From Cyclobacteriaceae bacterium (lineage in GTDB: Bacteria; Bacteroidota; Bacteroidia; Cytophagales; Cyclobacteriaceae), in the NCBI GenBank assembly GCA_028285685.1, contig JANQOR010000032.1, forward strand, positions 168,960 to 232,959: a stretch of 64,000 nucleotides of DNA, given 5' to 3'. The position numbers were made by a program, and so were the translations under genes. The notes under the pieces were generated by a model, which saw nothing but the letters and a program-made list of their open reading frames with translations, searched no databases and was not told where the DNA came from. This document shows, one piece after another, positions 33,761 to 43,528 of the stretch (the stretch's first letter is position 1; every line of letters starts with the position of its first letter).

Positions 33761-34747
33761 TCAATTGCGTGAGCAATGTACACCAGCTACAAGTGATTGA
33801 TGATAGCGCGACCACCTACCATGACTATGTGTTCGATAGTAAGTAGCCAGGTTACTTTTGGTTGTTTGGAACTTTAGGACAGGAAGTTCTTCTGCACGTG
33901 TAGCAAGAGCTTTCTTAGAAGCTTTGTCCAGTCGAATTCTCTTGATCATTTTTCCTTGCTGGTTTTCAATTTCAATTCTACTTTGGTTGTAAATGGTTAT
34001 TGGGTTTTCAGGAAACTCTTTTCTTAGCTTTGACATGATAGGTAAAGGCTGGTCACGGAACTTTTTGATCAAGCCAGCCTCACTCTTCGTAACCAGCCAC
34101 TCAAATGAAATGAAGATTGGTCCCGCAATTGGGATTGACGAAGTTGGGACGAAGTGAATCGTCCCTTCGGCGATGGAATCTTGCGAGAAAAGACTGATAC
34201 TTTCTATCAGTTCGCCTGGTTTCTCTGTGGCTGAATGGACACGATACAATTTGACCCTGATTTTGTAAGCATCAATGTTGGAGGTCCTGACATTGAGTGA
34301 TATACCGCCAATCCAAAGCGAATCATGTGGTAATTCTACCAAAAGCGCAACCTCAGCTCCATTGTAGGGACGACTAATACTTATATCACTGGAGGATTTT
34401 TTCTTTTGAATGCCGAAAAATTGCGTTTGACTTGGATTAATTGTGACCTCATCCAACTCCCTGATATCTTCCCTCAGATTGACTAATTCTGGTATTTCGT
34501 CGATTCGGAAAGAGGCTTTCTGGTAACCGATCGTGCTGAAAATCAGCGTATCTTCAGATGATACTCCTCTTAGGTTGACGGTGTAGGAGCCGTCCAAAAA
34601 AGAGTAAGTACCGACATCTTTTTCTTTTACACCAATGCTTACGAAAGGAATAGGTTCGCCTTTTTCTGTGAAAACGCGACCTGAAAAAGTTTGAGACTTT
34701 ACAGAGGTGACGTTCCAGAGGAAGGCTATAAGAAGAATGATTCGCAC
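33761..34747 (-). CDS. CarboxypepD_reg-like domain protein, 328 aa
   Basis: A signal peptide (MRIILLIAFLWNVTSVKS) is followed by a carboxypeptidase-regulatory-like domain (residues about 20-100: FSGRVFTEKGEPIPFVSIGV, GTYSFLDGSYTV, DTLIFSTIGYQKASF), as at the start of TonB-dependent receptors. The remainder is a beta-rich region of unknown fold; no receptor barrel follows. It begins 1 bp after the end of the TlpA-like gene and is likely its operon partner. Confidence 0.82.
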   Translation of the reverse strand: MRIILLIAFLWNVTSVKSQTFSGRVFTEKGEPIPFVSIGVKEKDVGTYSFLDGSYTVNLRGVSSEDTLIFSTIGYQKASFRIDEIPELVNLREDIRELDEVTINPSQTQFFGIQKKKSSSDISISRPYNGAEVALLVELPHDSLWIGGISLNVRTSNIDAYKIRVKLYRVHSATEKPGELIESISLFSQDSIAEGTIHFVPTSSIPIAGPIFISFEWLVTKSEAGLIKKFRDQPLPIMSKLRKEFPENPITIYNQSRIEIENQQGKMIKRIRLDKASKKALATRAEELPVLKFQTTKSNLATYYRTHSHGRWSRYHQSLVAGVHCSRN

Positions 34748-35335
34748 TTATTCTCTACCCAAATAATTGTGAATGATGTCAGAGAATTTTTCATCGGAGG
34801 GCTTTGGGATGTTTTTATCGACGATCTGACCAGCTGGATCAATGAGTACATATTGTGGCGTAAGCGTACGAATAGTTCGGACTCCCTCTCCATTTTCAAA
34901 GACCTGATAGTTGATTGCCAGGAGTTTGTTGGAACTCGACCAGCCGGCATGGTAGCTGGGCATCAGGTACTTTCGTTTTTTAAAGACTTTTTCCCACTTT
35001 TTCTTTTTCCCATCAATGTTTAACATGATAATCTGTAGTTGTGACGTATCCATCGTCTGGTAGTAGGTTTCCATTACAGGGAATTCTTTGATGCATGGAA
35101 GGCAACCGGCCGTCCAGTAGTCAACCAGAAGCCACTTGTTTTCAAATTGTTTTGAGGGGAGCGTGTCTCCTTCAATAGTAATGACCCAGGCTGAATCATT
35201 GAGGTACTGGCCCTCCTTGACCGGATCTAAAAGTCTGGCAATGAGCTCCGGGGAGTGGCCTTCTTGAGCTTTTGAACACCCGAACAATTGAAGAGCCAGG
35301 AGAATGACTGTGAATCTATGCCCAATCGATCCCAT
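34748..35335 (-). CDS. TlpA-like thioredoxin-fold lipoprotein
   Basis: A lipoprotein signal (MGSIGHRFTVILLALQLFGC, Cys20) precedes a thioredoxin-like domain with the redox motif WTAGCLPC (C78, C81) and a later PQYVLIDPAGQIV, typical of TlpA/ResA periplasmic thiol reductases. Such proteins reduce disulfides, for example in cytochrome c maturation. The start overlaps the membrane-protein gene upstream by 20 bp, suggesting coupling. Confidence 0.88.
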   Translation of the reverse strand: MGSIGHRFTVILLALQLFGCSKAQEGHSPELIARLLDPVKEGQYLNDSAWVITIEGDTLPSKQFENKWLLVDYWTAGCLPCIKEFPVMETYYQTMDTSQLQIIMLNIDGKKKKWEKVFKKRKYLMPSYHAGWSSSNKLLAINYQVFENGEGVRTIRTLTPQYVLIDPAGQIVDKNIPKPSDEKFSDIIHNYLGRE

Positions 35336-35960
35336 TTTTTCTTGCTTTTAAAATGACGTAAACCATGTTGATAAGGAGCAGTGCGTAGAAAATGTTGAAG
35401 TATTGACCCGGATCGACATACGCTTTGTCGGGTGGCTCGGGAAATGTCATTGCATTAAGCAGCAGCCCACCTGCACCAATCAAGATTCCCGGCCAGGCAA
35501 TGTGGCGATACAATTTTCTTTGCTTTAGTATAGCAATCCCAAGGAAGATAGCTCCTAGAGAAACAAAAACATCAAAGCAAAAATCCATTCCTAGTTGCGA
35601 AAGATTTCCGATCTGGAAAGCTCTGCGCATCATCTCTTTTGATGCCTCGTTCTCAAGCGTTTGGTATTCGGGTATGACGCTGAAAACCCCGCGTTGGACT
35701 GTAAGCATCATGGTGATACTGACGCCTGCCAACGTATTGAAAATAATCCCAAGTAAATTGTAAAAACTATCTCCGTGATGTTTCACAAAAAAGTAGAACC
35801 CTAATGTTCCAATAATGAAAAAAGGTCCAATCGTGATTTCGAGCATTACCAACCAAAGAGCATCACCTTGAGTCGTTGAGGTAATTGGGTAGGTTGCCGC
35901 CAAAACAGCACCCAGTATCATTGCTAGTACAATACCTTCTTTTCTAGATTTTGAGTCCAT
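35316..35960 (-). CDS. Multi-pass membrane protein of unknown function, 214 aa
   Basis: Five or six hydrophobic segments are visible, for example at about residues 10-26, 33-55, 66-88, 124-145, 154-170 and 186-204. The N-terminus is short and basic (MDSKSRKEG). I recognise no family. It overlaps the TlpA-like gene by 20 bp and may belong to the same unit. Confidence 0.75.
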   Translation of the reverse strand: MDSKSRKEGIVLAMILGAVLAATYPITSTTQGDALWLVMLEITIGPFFIIGTLGFYFFVKHHGDSFYNLLGIIFNTLAGVSITMMLTVQRGVFSVIPEYQTLENEASKEMMRRAFQIGNLSQLGMDFCFDVFVSLGAIFLGIAILKQRKLYRHIAWPGILIGAGGLLLNAMTFPEPPDKAYVDPGQYFNIFYALLLINMVYVILKARKNGIDWA

Positions 35961-36055
35961 TTGGTTTTAAGCTTTGCTCAAACCACGCATTTATTTAATT
36001 CGATGTTGAGTATCCAAGAGGGTATGTGCTCAAAAACTAAATAATGGGAAGAATG

Positions 36056-36856
36056 TCAAGTACTTAATTTCCCCCATGCTGTTTCAAAGGTTGGAATATA
36101 CTTTCTGGAGACTTTAACTTCACCCGCCGTATGTCGCATTTTCAAGGACAGCCCCTGACTGTTACCGGAGACTGCTTCGATATTCTTGATATTGACAATG
36201 TATGAGCGATGTGTTCTGATGAAAGAGCTTGGTAATCGGGTATGGAAGTAGCTTAAGCTGCCTCTTAGCAATTTTGCCTTTAGCGAACCATCGTAACCGT
36301 AGTGTACAGTTGTGTAGTTCTTATCACTTTCCAGAAAGAAAATAGAGGAGCTGGGCAGTTTGAGGTACTCAGGATTGGCGTCTATGGACTTTAGAACGAT
36401 CTCATCATCGGCGGATTTATTGATGTAACCGAAGAGGACGGAGACGATCAATAAAATGAAAAAAGCTATAACAACGACTCGATAAATTACGATTCCCAAC
36501 TCTGCAATCGAGAAATACTTGAAATCTGACCATGCATTTTTTACAATGAACACCCCAAGGGCCATGGCGGCTATTAAAAGCAAATACCAGGAAAAAATGG
36601 AAATCTTCGAAGGAAGCAGATCTAGAAGTTTGGACTTTATGTTTCTCTCCAGCAGATAAAAGATGATAGCCGACAGAAGAGCATAGCTGGTGATTCGCAT
36701 GATTCCTTCTAGAGTATTGCCATGACGGATTTCGCCAAAGGGCTCGAACAGATACAAAATAGAGAGTGTGGTAATAAAGAGAAAAACGGAGGCTTTGAAA
36801 ATGTTTGCCGTCGTGTCAAGATACGAGTAACTCATTTTGGCAAGACCTCTTAGCAT
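36056..36856 (-). CDS. LytTR-family regulator with N-terminal membrane domain, 266 aa
   Basis: Four hydrophobic segments (about residues 20-40, 50-66, 86-103 and 125-146) are followed by a LytTR DNA-binding domain (about 165-266) with SIFFLESDKNYTTVHYGYDG and LPSSFIRTHRSYIVNI. There is no receiver domain, so it is not a standard two-component regulator; the membrane part may sense a signal directly. The first ATG (36856) is used; MSYSYLDTT at 36835 is an alternative start. Confidence 0.88.
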   Translation of the reverse strand: MLRGLAKMSYSYLDTTANIFKASVFLFITTLSILYLFEPFGEIRHGNTLEGIMRITSYALLSAIIFYLLERNIKSKLLDLLPSKISIFSWYLLLIAAMALGVFIVKNAWSDFKYFSIAELGIVIYRVVVIAFFILLIVSVLFGYINKSADDEIVLKSIDANPEYLKLPSSSIFFLESDKNYTTVHYGYDGSLKAKLLRGSLSYFHTRLPSSFIRTHRSYIVNIKNIEAVSGNSQGLSLKMRHTAGEVKVSRKYIPTFETAWGKLST

Positions 36857-36923
36857 TTTTTTAGGTACAATTTACAAGAACTTATTTTCAGACTCATGCT
36901 AAGTACTTGAACTTGCCACTCTG

Positions 36924-36935
36924 CCACAATTGTGG
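36924..36935. promoter_or_regulatory. 12-bp palindrome between the LytTR gene and the sigma partner gene
   Basis: CCACAATTGTGG is a perfect palindrome about 70 bp upstream of the LytTR start and 18 bp past the stop of the preceding gene. It could be an operator; no second copy was found. Confidence 0.3.
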
Positions 36936-36952
36936 TGAGATCTTATTAATTC

Positions 36953-37345
36953 TCAGCTTTTTTCTTTCAGTTTTCCTGCAAGGATGGATACTTGTAACTC
37001 CATGCGTTTCATTTCCCGGATCAACACATTTTTATGCATCTCCATCCAATGAAAGAGTTTCAACATACCGACAGACATCATACAAAAGAATGCACCGGCG
37101 CCAAACTTCAACATCCATGCAAGATCTGATGTATTTAAAAATCTATAAACAAAATAGATGGCTAACCCGAACATGATTAGTTGGACGAAAAAGGTCATGA
37201 CAGTCAGCCATTTTAATTTTCCCTTGAAAAGCCCACCGACCATTTCCAGTAAATTCTGCTCATCTAGCTTATGATAGAACTCGGCTTCTTCTTCCGTCAA
37301 AGCTTGTTCAATTAGTTGATCGATTTCTTCTTTTTCCGTTTTCAT
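36953..37345 (-). CDS. Small membrane protein, likely sigma partner (DUF6768-like), 130 aa
   Basis: A charged helical N-terminus (MKTEKEEIDQLIEQALTEEE) is followed by two hydrophobic helices (about residues 48-70 and 80-98) and a charged amphipathic C-terminus (NVLIREMKRMELQVSILAGK). From memory it resembles DUF6768, often found beside ECF sigma genes. It overlaps the sigma gene by 4 bp, so an anti-sigma or sigma-anchoring role is a fair inference but not shown. Confidence 0.72.
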   Translation of the reverse strand: MKTEKEEIDQLIEQALTEEEAEFYHKLDEQNLLEMVGGLFKGKLKWLTVMTFFVQLIMFGLAIYFVYRFLNTSDLAWMLKFGAGAFFCMMSVGMLKLFHWMEMHKNVLIREMKRMELQVSILAGKLKEKS

Positions 37346-37899
37346 GATTCTATTGTTTTTTCTTTTAATATTTTTTTCAGTTTTTCCCTGGCCTTAAAGA
37401 GCCTTGACTTGACCGTACCTGATGGGATATTCAGAATGCGACTTATGCTAAGAATGTTCAAATTTTCCTGGTAGAACATAAGTACCACCGTGCGTTGATC
37501 GTCCGGGAGTTCTTTAATGGCCAATCTTAGCTGGACCAGGATTTCTTCAGGGGTACCGGAGTCACTTTCCATAAAATCCTCCTGCGCGATCCGTCGAGTT
37601 TCCTCCCGTTTTCTGCTCACTTGATTTGCGCGTATCCAATCAATGGCCTTGGCGGTAGCGATCTTCAAAGACCACCACTCAAAGGCTCCCGGATCTTTCA
37701 GAGATTTGATTTTCCGTATGATAATGATCCAGGCTTCCTGCGCGATATCTTTTGATGCCGAATAATTCTGCGTGGTGAGGTATACTCTTCTGATGATCCT
37801 GGGATCCCATCGCTTGACGAGGAGCTCAAGGGCTTTGCGGTCCCCTTGCTGGCAATTGATAACGAGCCATTCATCGATGACGTGATCGGAGGTTCTCAT
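37342..37899 (-). CDS. ECF-type RNA polymerase sigma factor, 185 aa
   Basis: Region 2 includes DIAQEAWIIIIRKIKSLKDP (about residues 49-68) and the DNA-contacting WSLKIATAKAIDWIRANQVS; region 4 includes KELPDDQRTVVLMFYQENLN and ISRILNIPSGTVKSRLFKAR. Standard ECF length. It starts 73 bp downstream of the permease stop on the same strand and is coupled to the membrane-protein gene behind it. Confidence 0.92.
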   Translation of the reverse strand: MRTSDHVIDEWLVINCQQGDRKALELLVKRWDPRIIRRVYLTTQNYSASKDIAQEAWIIIIRKIKSLKDPGAFEWWSLKIATAKAIDWIRANQVSRKREETRRIAQEDFMESDSGTPEEILVQLRLAIKELPDDQRTVVLMFYQENLNILSISRILNIPSGTVKSRLFKAREKLKKILKEKTIES

Positions 37900-37972
37900 C
37901 CTACCTAAAAGTCGACGAAATTCAGGGAAGGTTCACCGGTTTTAGGGAAATATTTGAGATAAAAAAACTTAG

Positions 37973-40588
37973 CTACTCATTCCGGAGCACTTCAGAAGGG
38001 TTGGTTCTGGCTGCGGACCAGGTTTGGGTTACGATAGTTGCCATACAGATCGCAAGGAGAAATGCTATGCTCGTGGCAATTTCAAAAAAAGTAATGTCAA
38101 TCCTATAGTAGTATTGCTCCAGAATGAAGGCATCGAAAATATAGTAGCAAATAGGCACCCCGATGATGATCGCCCAGATGACCAATTTCAAAAAACCTTT
38201 TGATAAAAGAACGATCAACGCTTTTTCGGATGCGCCAAACGTCTTGCGGATTCCGATCTCCTTTAACCGTATCTCCATGGAGTAAATAGTCATGCCAAAT
38301 AGGCCAAGGCAGCTAATTGATATTGCCAGGAAGCCGATGAAACCAAACATCTTCATGATGTCAACTAGGATTTGGTAGTACTCTTCGATTTCATCATCAT
38401 AAAAACGCCCTTCCATTCTATTCACTTCGTCCACGGAATCCCAGACAGCCTCCACCTTCTTGTAAGACTCTAGTAGATCCGCAGAAGCGATTTTAATATT
38501 GACAACTCGGTAGAAGCCAGTGTTTCGAAAAACGAAACTCCTTATTTTCTCTTCCAGGTTTGCAAAATGGAAATCCTTGACTACTCCAATGATCTGTACG
38601 GGATTCCCGCGAAAGGGGAATACGACTCCAAGCGCTTCACGTGGACTGCCAAGACCAAAATTTTTGAGAAATGTTTCGTTGACAATCATTGACTGCTCTC
38701 TATTCTTATTTTCATTTGGAACAAAGTTTCGTCCCTCAATTAGTTCGATTTTTAGATTTTCCAGATACTTATGATCCACGTTCATGGTTGCAACCCAAAC
38801 GGAGTCCTGGTTACGTGAATCCACCAGTTGTATGCTACCCCAATTTCCAATTCCTGGAATGAAGGAGGCGAAGGATACCTTCGAAACCTCGGGCAGCTTC
38901 AACAACTCAGTTTCAAGCAGCTCAGGGTCATTGTCCATTAGGGAGATGTTCAAAATATTGTCACGCTCGAATCCCAATTCATGGGTTAATAGGTATCCGT
39001 GGAGGCTACGTGTAATAGAGATAGCTAAAACGAAGATGATACTGAGGGTGAATTGCGCGACGATCAGTCCTTTTCTAAAGTTGATCTTAGAAAGCGCCTT
39101 TAGGGCCGTACTTGATCGAAGTGATTTGAGTGAACTGAGCCTTGCAAAAAAGAGGGAAGGAGCGAGACCGGCGATCAAACCTGTGATTATGGCAAAAGCG
39201 ATAAATGAGAGGATTAAATCAAAGGTTAAATCAAGGCTTAGAATTTGGTTCGCCCGCGGTACAATACTGATAAATTCAGGTTTCAAGACAATAAAGAGCA
39301 AAATGCCAAGCCCAAGGGAAAGAAGTGACAGTATGATTGCTTCCAGGGTAAACTGGAGAAAAATCGCGGAGCTGCTGGCTCCATTCAATTTTCGTACTCC
39401 AACCTCTCTCGCCCGTCTCAATGCCCTTGCCATGGAGAGGTTTGTGTAGTTGAAAATTGCGGAGAGAAGGATGGCGGTGGCGATTATTGAAAAAATGATC
39501 ACCGGTAGATGGATCATCTTCAGGCCAATAGAGTCGCTTATGTTCGGACCGGGAAGAATTTTTGTCATTCCCTGCAATTCAAATTTGAAATGAAATTTCT
39601 CTGGTTCCTTGTAGTAGCTAAGTGTCGAATTCCTTAACCAATTGACAACCGAGGATTTTTGCACATTTCCTGGAATGTAGATGTAATTGTAAAATCGATT
39701 CAAGTCTTCCCAACCAATTTGCGAGCTAGGGATCAATCCTTGGTTGATTCTGGCCTGAACCGTGCTGATTGAACCAATGATCTCAAATTGGAGATGTGAA
39801 TGTCTTGGTGCATCTTCCACCACTCCGGTGATCGTATAGTTACCAAAACCTTGAAGCTCGAGGATCTTTCCTATTGGGCTTTCGTTCTTGTCAAATACCT
39901 TATCCACGAGGCTTTGAGAAATTACAATCGAAAAAGGATCTTTTAAAACTTTCTTTGGATCACCCTTCAACATGCGAAAATCCAGAAAGTCAAAGAAATT
40001 TTCGTCCGCGTAAATTCCACTGACAAATACTTTCTTTTCATTGAGTTTGGCTTCACCAAGCAGCCTTCTTCCTAGCTGGGTGATCTGGATGCCGGGAATT
40101 TGTGCCATCATTTCATCACCCATCAGTAGCGGTGAAGTTGCCTGTGTCTTATACTGTTGAGAGTTGTGGTACGGAGTGGATATGACGCGATAGATTTCGT
40201 CCTTATGCTGATGAAAAGTGTCGAATTTCAGCAGGTCAGTAAGCATCCCGATCACCAACAATCCCGTCGACATCGCAACAGAAAGGCTGAAAATGTTAAT
40301 AAAAGAAAAGAGTTTGTGTTTCTTGAGGTTGCGTAACGCCAGAACAGTGTAGCTAGCCAAGAGCGCCATTTGGTAGGTTGGCCCCGAGGTTTTTCTTTTC
40401 AATATGGTAGGTCTTATCATTTTTAAAACCTCCATTGTATATAGCCGCCTGGCTTTCCTTCTTCCGTGTTTCTCCATGTTTTTGAGAAATTTCTCCTCTA
40501 GATCACCTTCTAATTCTTCAAAAAGAGCGTCTTTACAAAACCACTGAAAAATGCGGTAAATGAACGATGGAATTTCGGGGTGTTTCAT
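37973..40588 (-). CDS. Large FtsX/MacB-type permease with prefix domain, 871 aa (second of a tandem pair)
   Basis: The N-terminal prefix (MKHPEIPSFIYRIFQWFCKD) and the EELEGDLEEKF motif match the upstream neighbour closely, so the two genes are tandem duplicates. The first membrane helix lies near 95-115; FtsX signatures REVGVRKLNGAS and LKEIGIRKTFGAS mark the two membrane units, each with a large periplasmic MacB-like domain. No ATPase gene is nearby. It follows its paralogue by 19 bp and belongs to the padR operon. Confidence 0.9.
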   Translation of the reverse strand: MKHPEIPSFIYRIFQWFCKDALFEELEGDLEEKFLKNMEKHGRRKARRLYTMEVLKMIRPTILKRKTSGPTYQMALLASYTVLALRNLKKHKLFSFINIFSLSVAMSTGLLVIGMLTDLLKFDTFHQHKDEIYRVISTPYHNSQQYKTQATSPLLMGDEMMAQIPGIQITQLGRRLLGEAKLNEKKVFVSGIYADENFFDFLDFRMLKGDPKKVLKDPFSIVISQSLVDKVFDKNESPIGKILELQGFGNYTITGVVEDAPRHSHLQFEIIGSISTVQARINQGLIPSSQIGWEDLNRFYNYIYIPGNVQKSSVVNWLRNSTLSYYKEPEKFHFKFELQGMTKILPGPNISDSIGLKMIHLPVIIFSIIATAILLSAIFNYTNLSMARALRRAREVGVRKLNGASSSAIFLQFTLEAIILSLLSLGLGILLFIVLKPEFISIVPRANQILSLDLTFDLILSFIAFAIITGLIAGLAPSLFFARLSSLKSLRSSTALKALSKINFRKGLIVAQFTLSIIFVLAISITRSLHGYLLTHELGFERDNILNISLMDNDPELLETELLKLPEVSKVSFASFIPGIGNWGSIQLVDSRNQDSVWVATMNVDHKYLENLKIELIEGRNFVPNENKNREQSMIVNETFLKNFGLGSPREALGVVFPFRGNPVQIIGVVKDFHFANLEEKIRSFVFRNTGFYRVVNIKIASADLLESYKKVEAVWDSVDEVNRMEGRFYDDEIEEYYQILVDIMKMFGFIGFLAISISCLGLFGMTIYSMEIRLKEIGIRKTFGASEKALIVLLSKGFLKLVIWAIIIGVPICYYIFDAFILEQYYYRIDITFFEIATSIAFLLAICMATIVTQTWSAARTNPSEVLRNE

Positions 40589-40607
40589 GTGTCAATCTTG
40601 CTTATTG

Positions 40608-43202
40608 TTATTCGTTTCTAAGATTGGTCGCAGGATTGGTTTTGGCCGCTTTAAATGTCTGAGAACTGATGGTGATCAGAGCTATCACTATGATCAGGAT
40701 AGCTCCACTGCCTAGCTCCCAAAAACCCACATTGATGGAGTATTTAGAATAGGTTAAAATGGTTTGCTTGAAGAGCATGTAACTTACCGGTATTGCTACC
40801 AATGAAGCCACGACGAAGATCTTTATGAAATTTTTGGATAGCAGTAAAGCCATGCTCGTAAAAGAAGCACCCAGTACTTTGCGAATGGTCAGTTCTTTAA
40901 TTCTGGATTCTGTGGTGTACACCGCCATTCCCAAAAGACCAAGAATAGAGATGGAGATTGCAACGATAGCCAGCAAACCATATGTTTTCATGGATGATGA
41001 TAGAGCGGAATAGGCTAACGCAATTTGGTCGTCGTAAAACGTAGCCTTGAACTCATGCTGTTGATCAACAGAGGTCCAGGCCTCGTCTAATTTTTCCATG
41101 GTTTTGATCAGATCAGTTGATTTGATTTTTAGGTTTACAAAATGAGGTTTGTTTGTTTTTCCGGGGAGAAAGACAAATGGGTTTAACTCGTTTCGTATTG
41201 TTCCATAGTGGAAGTCTTTTACCACTCCCACAATTGTTTGGGTCTTATCGTAAAATTGAATGCGTGTACCAATCGCATCCATTGCGTTACCTAATTGAAA
41301 TCTTTGCACAAACTGTTCGTTCACAATGACCTGTTGCTCGCTAGTTGCAGAGGTAAAATTGGAGCCAGCGATTATCCGATGACCAATCGTTCCAATGTAT
41401 GCCGGATCGATGCTCATGTTGTATGCGATTGCTGAATCAAGAGATCCTGGCAGTTTTGCGTAGTCGGAATTGGTGGTTCCGGTGCTAGCCACAAATGAGC
41501 AGTACGAGGAACTTTGAATCTCTGGGATTTCTGCAAAAGCAGCTTTGAGAACATCGGGATCATTTCCTTGCAATTCAACATTTAGAACATCTTCGGTGTC
41601 ATAGCCCAGATCGAAATTCATTGCAAAGTGATATTGCTTGTAGGTTAGAATAACCAGGATTGCGAAACCCATTGAAAACATGAATTGAAGCCCCGTCATG
41701 ATCTCTCTCATTCCCACCCCTTTGCGAACCTTCATCTTGTGGATGCCTTTGAGTATCGTAGAGGGCTTGAACCGAGTCATTATAAGTGAAGGAAGAAAAC
41801 CGGCTAAAATGCCAACAAGCACAGTTAGGCCGAAAAACATTAGCCCAATACCAACAGTTAAATCAAGAGATGTGGTTCGTGCAAAATATCTGTCTAATGT
41901 CAGGAATTCAGGTTTGATAAGAAGGAAAAACACGTAACCGACTGCGAGCGCCAGGATTGAAATCAAAAGGGATTCAAAAATAAACTGACCGAACAGTTGA
42001 ATCTTGTTTGCACCTACAACCTTCCTTATGCCAACTTCTTTAGCCCGTTTTAGGGAGCGAGCAAGGGAAAGGTTGGTGTAGTTGAAGCAGGCCGAAAACA
42101 GTACGATGATGGCAAGAATAATAATACGATTCACGTTTTTTTCGGGCATCACCGTTCGCAATTGATTGTATTTGCCATCACTTGGAAAAATGCTACCTAG
42201 TGATTCCATACCCAACGAAATTTGGAATCGCTCAGCCATTGCATTTTCTTCCGCCTCCAATTGACCGAGATTTTTCATTATCTGGTCCATGTTGTAGTTC
42301 TCCGGGAGGAGGACGTAGACATAGCTCATCCACATCGTACCCCACTTGGAAAGGAAGTCATGGTCTGGTAGTGATTCTACTGTTACTATGGAGGCCAGCA
42401 CATCAAATTTTAGGTGAGATGTCCGTGGAGCGTTTCTTGCGACTCCAGTAATGGTGTAGGAGTGCTCATCCTTTTGAAAGATTTCTCCAACCACATTCTT
42501 CTTGCCGAATAGTTTGAAGGCAAAGTCCTCTGAGATCACAGCTGTAAACGGTTCGGACAGAGCTGTCTTGACATCACCGTACTCGAGGGGAAAGGAAAAT
42601 ACACTAAAAAAATCTTCACCAACGTATAAACCTTCAACGGCAAATAACTTTTCTTCCAGTGCTACATCGCCATAGAAGCCTTTATACATAGGCACAATTT
42701 TTTCAAATCCGCCATAGTCTTTAAGGCGTTTAGCGGTGTATAATGAAGCAGAGGCATATACATCCGTTTCTTCAGTGATGTTGGTTCTGGCGCTTGTAAT
42801 TCGATAGATTCTATCTCCTTTTTCATGAAAAGTGTCGTACGTATACATTTCAGCCGCAAAGGCGATGGCAAGTAAACCAATAGCCAGGCTCATGGCAAGT
42901 CCCACAATATTTATTGCCGAGAAGAGCTTGTTCTTAGTGAGATTCCTTACAGCAACCGTCGAATAATTTGACAAAAGGGCAATGCCGTAAATGGGTCCGC
43001 TATTTGATCTTTTCATAATTGTGGGTCTTACCATTTTCAAAACTTCTTTCGTATAGATCTTGCGTGCTCGAGACAGACCATATGTCTCCTTGTTTTTTAA
43101 AAAAGACTCCTCGAGATCTCCTTCCAACTCCTCGAACATGGTCTCCTTGCAAAACCATCGGAACAGACGATAGGCAAAAGATGGAACTTCAGGGTGTTTC
43201 AT
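40608..43202 (-). CDS. Large FtsX/MacB-type permease with prefix domain, 864 aa (first of a tandem pair)
   Basis: It has the same plan as its downstream paralogue: prefix domain (MKHPEVPSFAYRLFRWFCKE, then EELEGDLEESF), a first helix near 95-115, periplasmic domain, three helices with REVGIRK-like KEVGIRKVVGAN near residue 386, a second periplasmic domain and a final three-helix unit with IKELTIRKVLGAS. It starts one base after the padR stop, so the two are tightly coupled. The function is likely export or envelope homeostasis; the ATPase partner must be encoded elsewhere if one exists. Confidence 0.9.
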   Translation of the reverse strand: MKHPEVPSFAYRLFRWFCKETMFEELEGDLEESFLKNKETYGLSRARKIYTKEVLKMVRPTIMKRSNSGPIYGIALLSNYSTVAVRNLTKNKLFSAINIVGLAMSLAIGLLAIAFAAEMYTYDTFHEKGDRIYRITSARTNITEETDVYASASLYTAKRLKDYGGFEKIVPMYKGFYGDVALEEKLFAVEGLYVGEDFFSVFSFPLEYGDVKTALSEPFTAVISEDFAFKLFGKKNVVGEIFQKDEHSYTITGVARNAPRTSHLKFDVLASIVTVESLPDHDFLSKWGTMWMSYVYVLLPENYNMDQIMKNLGQLEAEENAMAERFQISLGMESLGSIFPSDGKYNQLRTVMPEKNVNRIIILAIIVLFSACFNYTNLSLARSLKRAKEVGIRKVVGANKIQLFGQFIFESLLISILALAVGYVFFLLIKPEFLTLDRYFARTTSLDLTVGIGLMFFGLTVLVGILAGFLPSLIMTRFKPSTILKGIHKMKVRKGVGMREIMTGLQFMFSMGFAILVILTYKQYHFAMNFDLGYDTEDVLNVELQGNDPDVLKAAFAEIPEIQSSSYCSFVASTGTTNSDYAKLPGSLDSAIAYNMSIDPAYIGTIGHRIIAGSNFTSATSEQQVIVNEQFVQRFQLGNAMDAIGTRIQFYDKTQTIVGVVKDFHYGTIRNELNPFVFLPGKTNKPHFVNLKIKSTDLIKTMEKLDEAWTSVDQQHEFKATFYDDQIALAYSALSSSMKTYGLLAIVAISISILGLLGMAVYTTESRIKELTIRKVLGASFTSMALLLSKNFIKIFVVASLVAIPVSYMLFKQTILTYSKYSINVGFWELGSGAILIIVIALITISSQTFKAAKTNPATNLRNE

Positions 43203-43203
43203 A

Positions 43204-43524
43204 TTATGCCAGTTTAGGAATAAGCTTCCACATGTCCTGCCTCAGATCTTTGGCTTCCTTCAAGGTTTCAATGCCTCTATTACTAACCTGATAATATCTT
43301 TTTCTTCTTCCGCCACGCTCAGCAGTGGGTTCACCATAGGCTGACGTAATGAATCCCTTCTCCTCAAGTCGTGTAAGAGCGGTTTGCAGCGCTCCCCTAC
43401 TGATTTTGCGTTTCATCCGCTGATCTATTTCTTCCTGTATGGTGACGCCATATGCATTTTCGTCCAGAATAAGGATGCTCAGCATGACGATCTCTTGAAA
43501 TTCTCCGAGGTGCGTTCCTTTCAT
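43204..43524 (-). CDS. PadR-family transcriptional regulator, 106 aa
   Basis: FQEIVMLSILILDENAYGVT begins the winged helix; ALQTALTRLEEKGFITSAYG is the DNA-binding segment and AERGGRRKRYYQVSNRG the PadR signature. It is the first gene of an operon with the two permeases. Its promoter carries a 21-bp direct repeat (43529-43583) laid out like that of the other padR in this window. Confidence 0.93.
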   Translation of the reverse strand: MKGTHLGEFQEIVMLSILILDENAYGVTIQEEIDQRMKRKISRGALQTALTRLEEKGFITSAYGEPTAERGGRRKRYYQVSNRGIETLKEAKDLRQDMWKLIPKLA

Positions 43525-43528
43525 TTTT

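Noticed and set aside
33291-33800. A 169-codon plus-strand open frame opposite the ECF sigma gene
   Set aside because: It overlaps the well-supported sigma gene and has no recognisable domain; its composition is that of a complementary-strand shadow.
38784-39449. A 221-codon plus-strand open frame opposite the second permease of the tandem pair
   Set aside because: It lies wholly within the permease gene on the other strand, has a Ser/Arg/Lys-rich composition typical of antisense frames, and shows no signal peptide or known motif.
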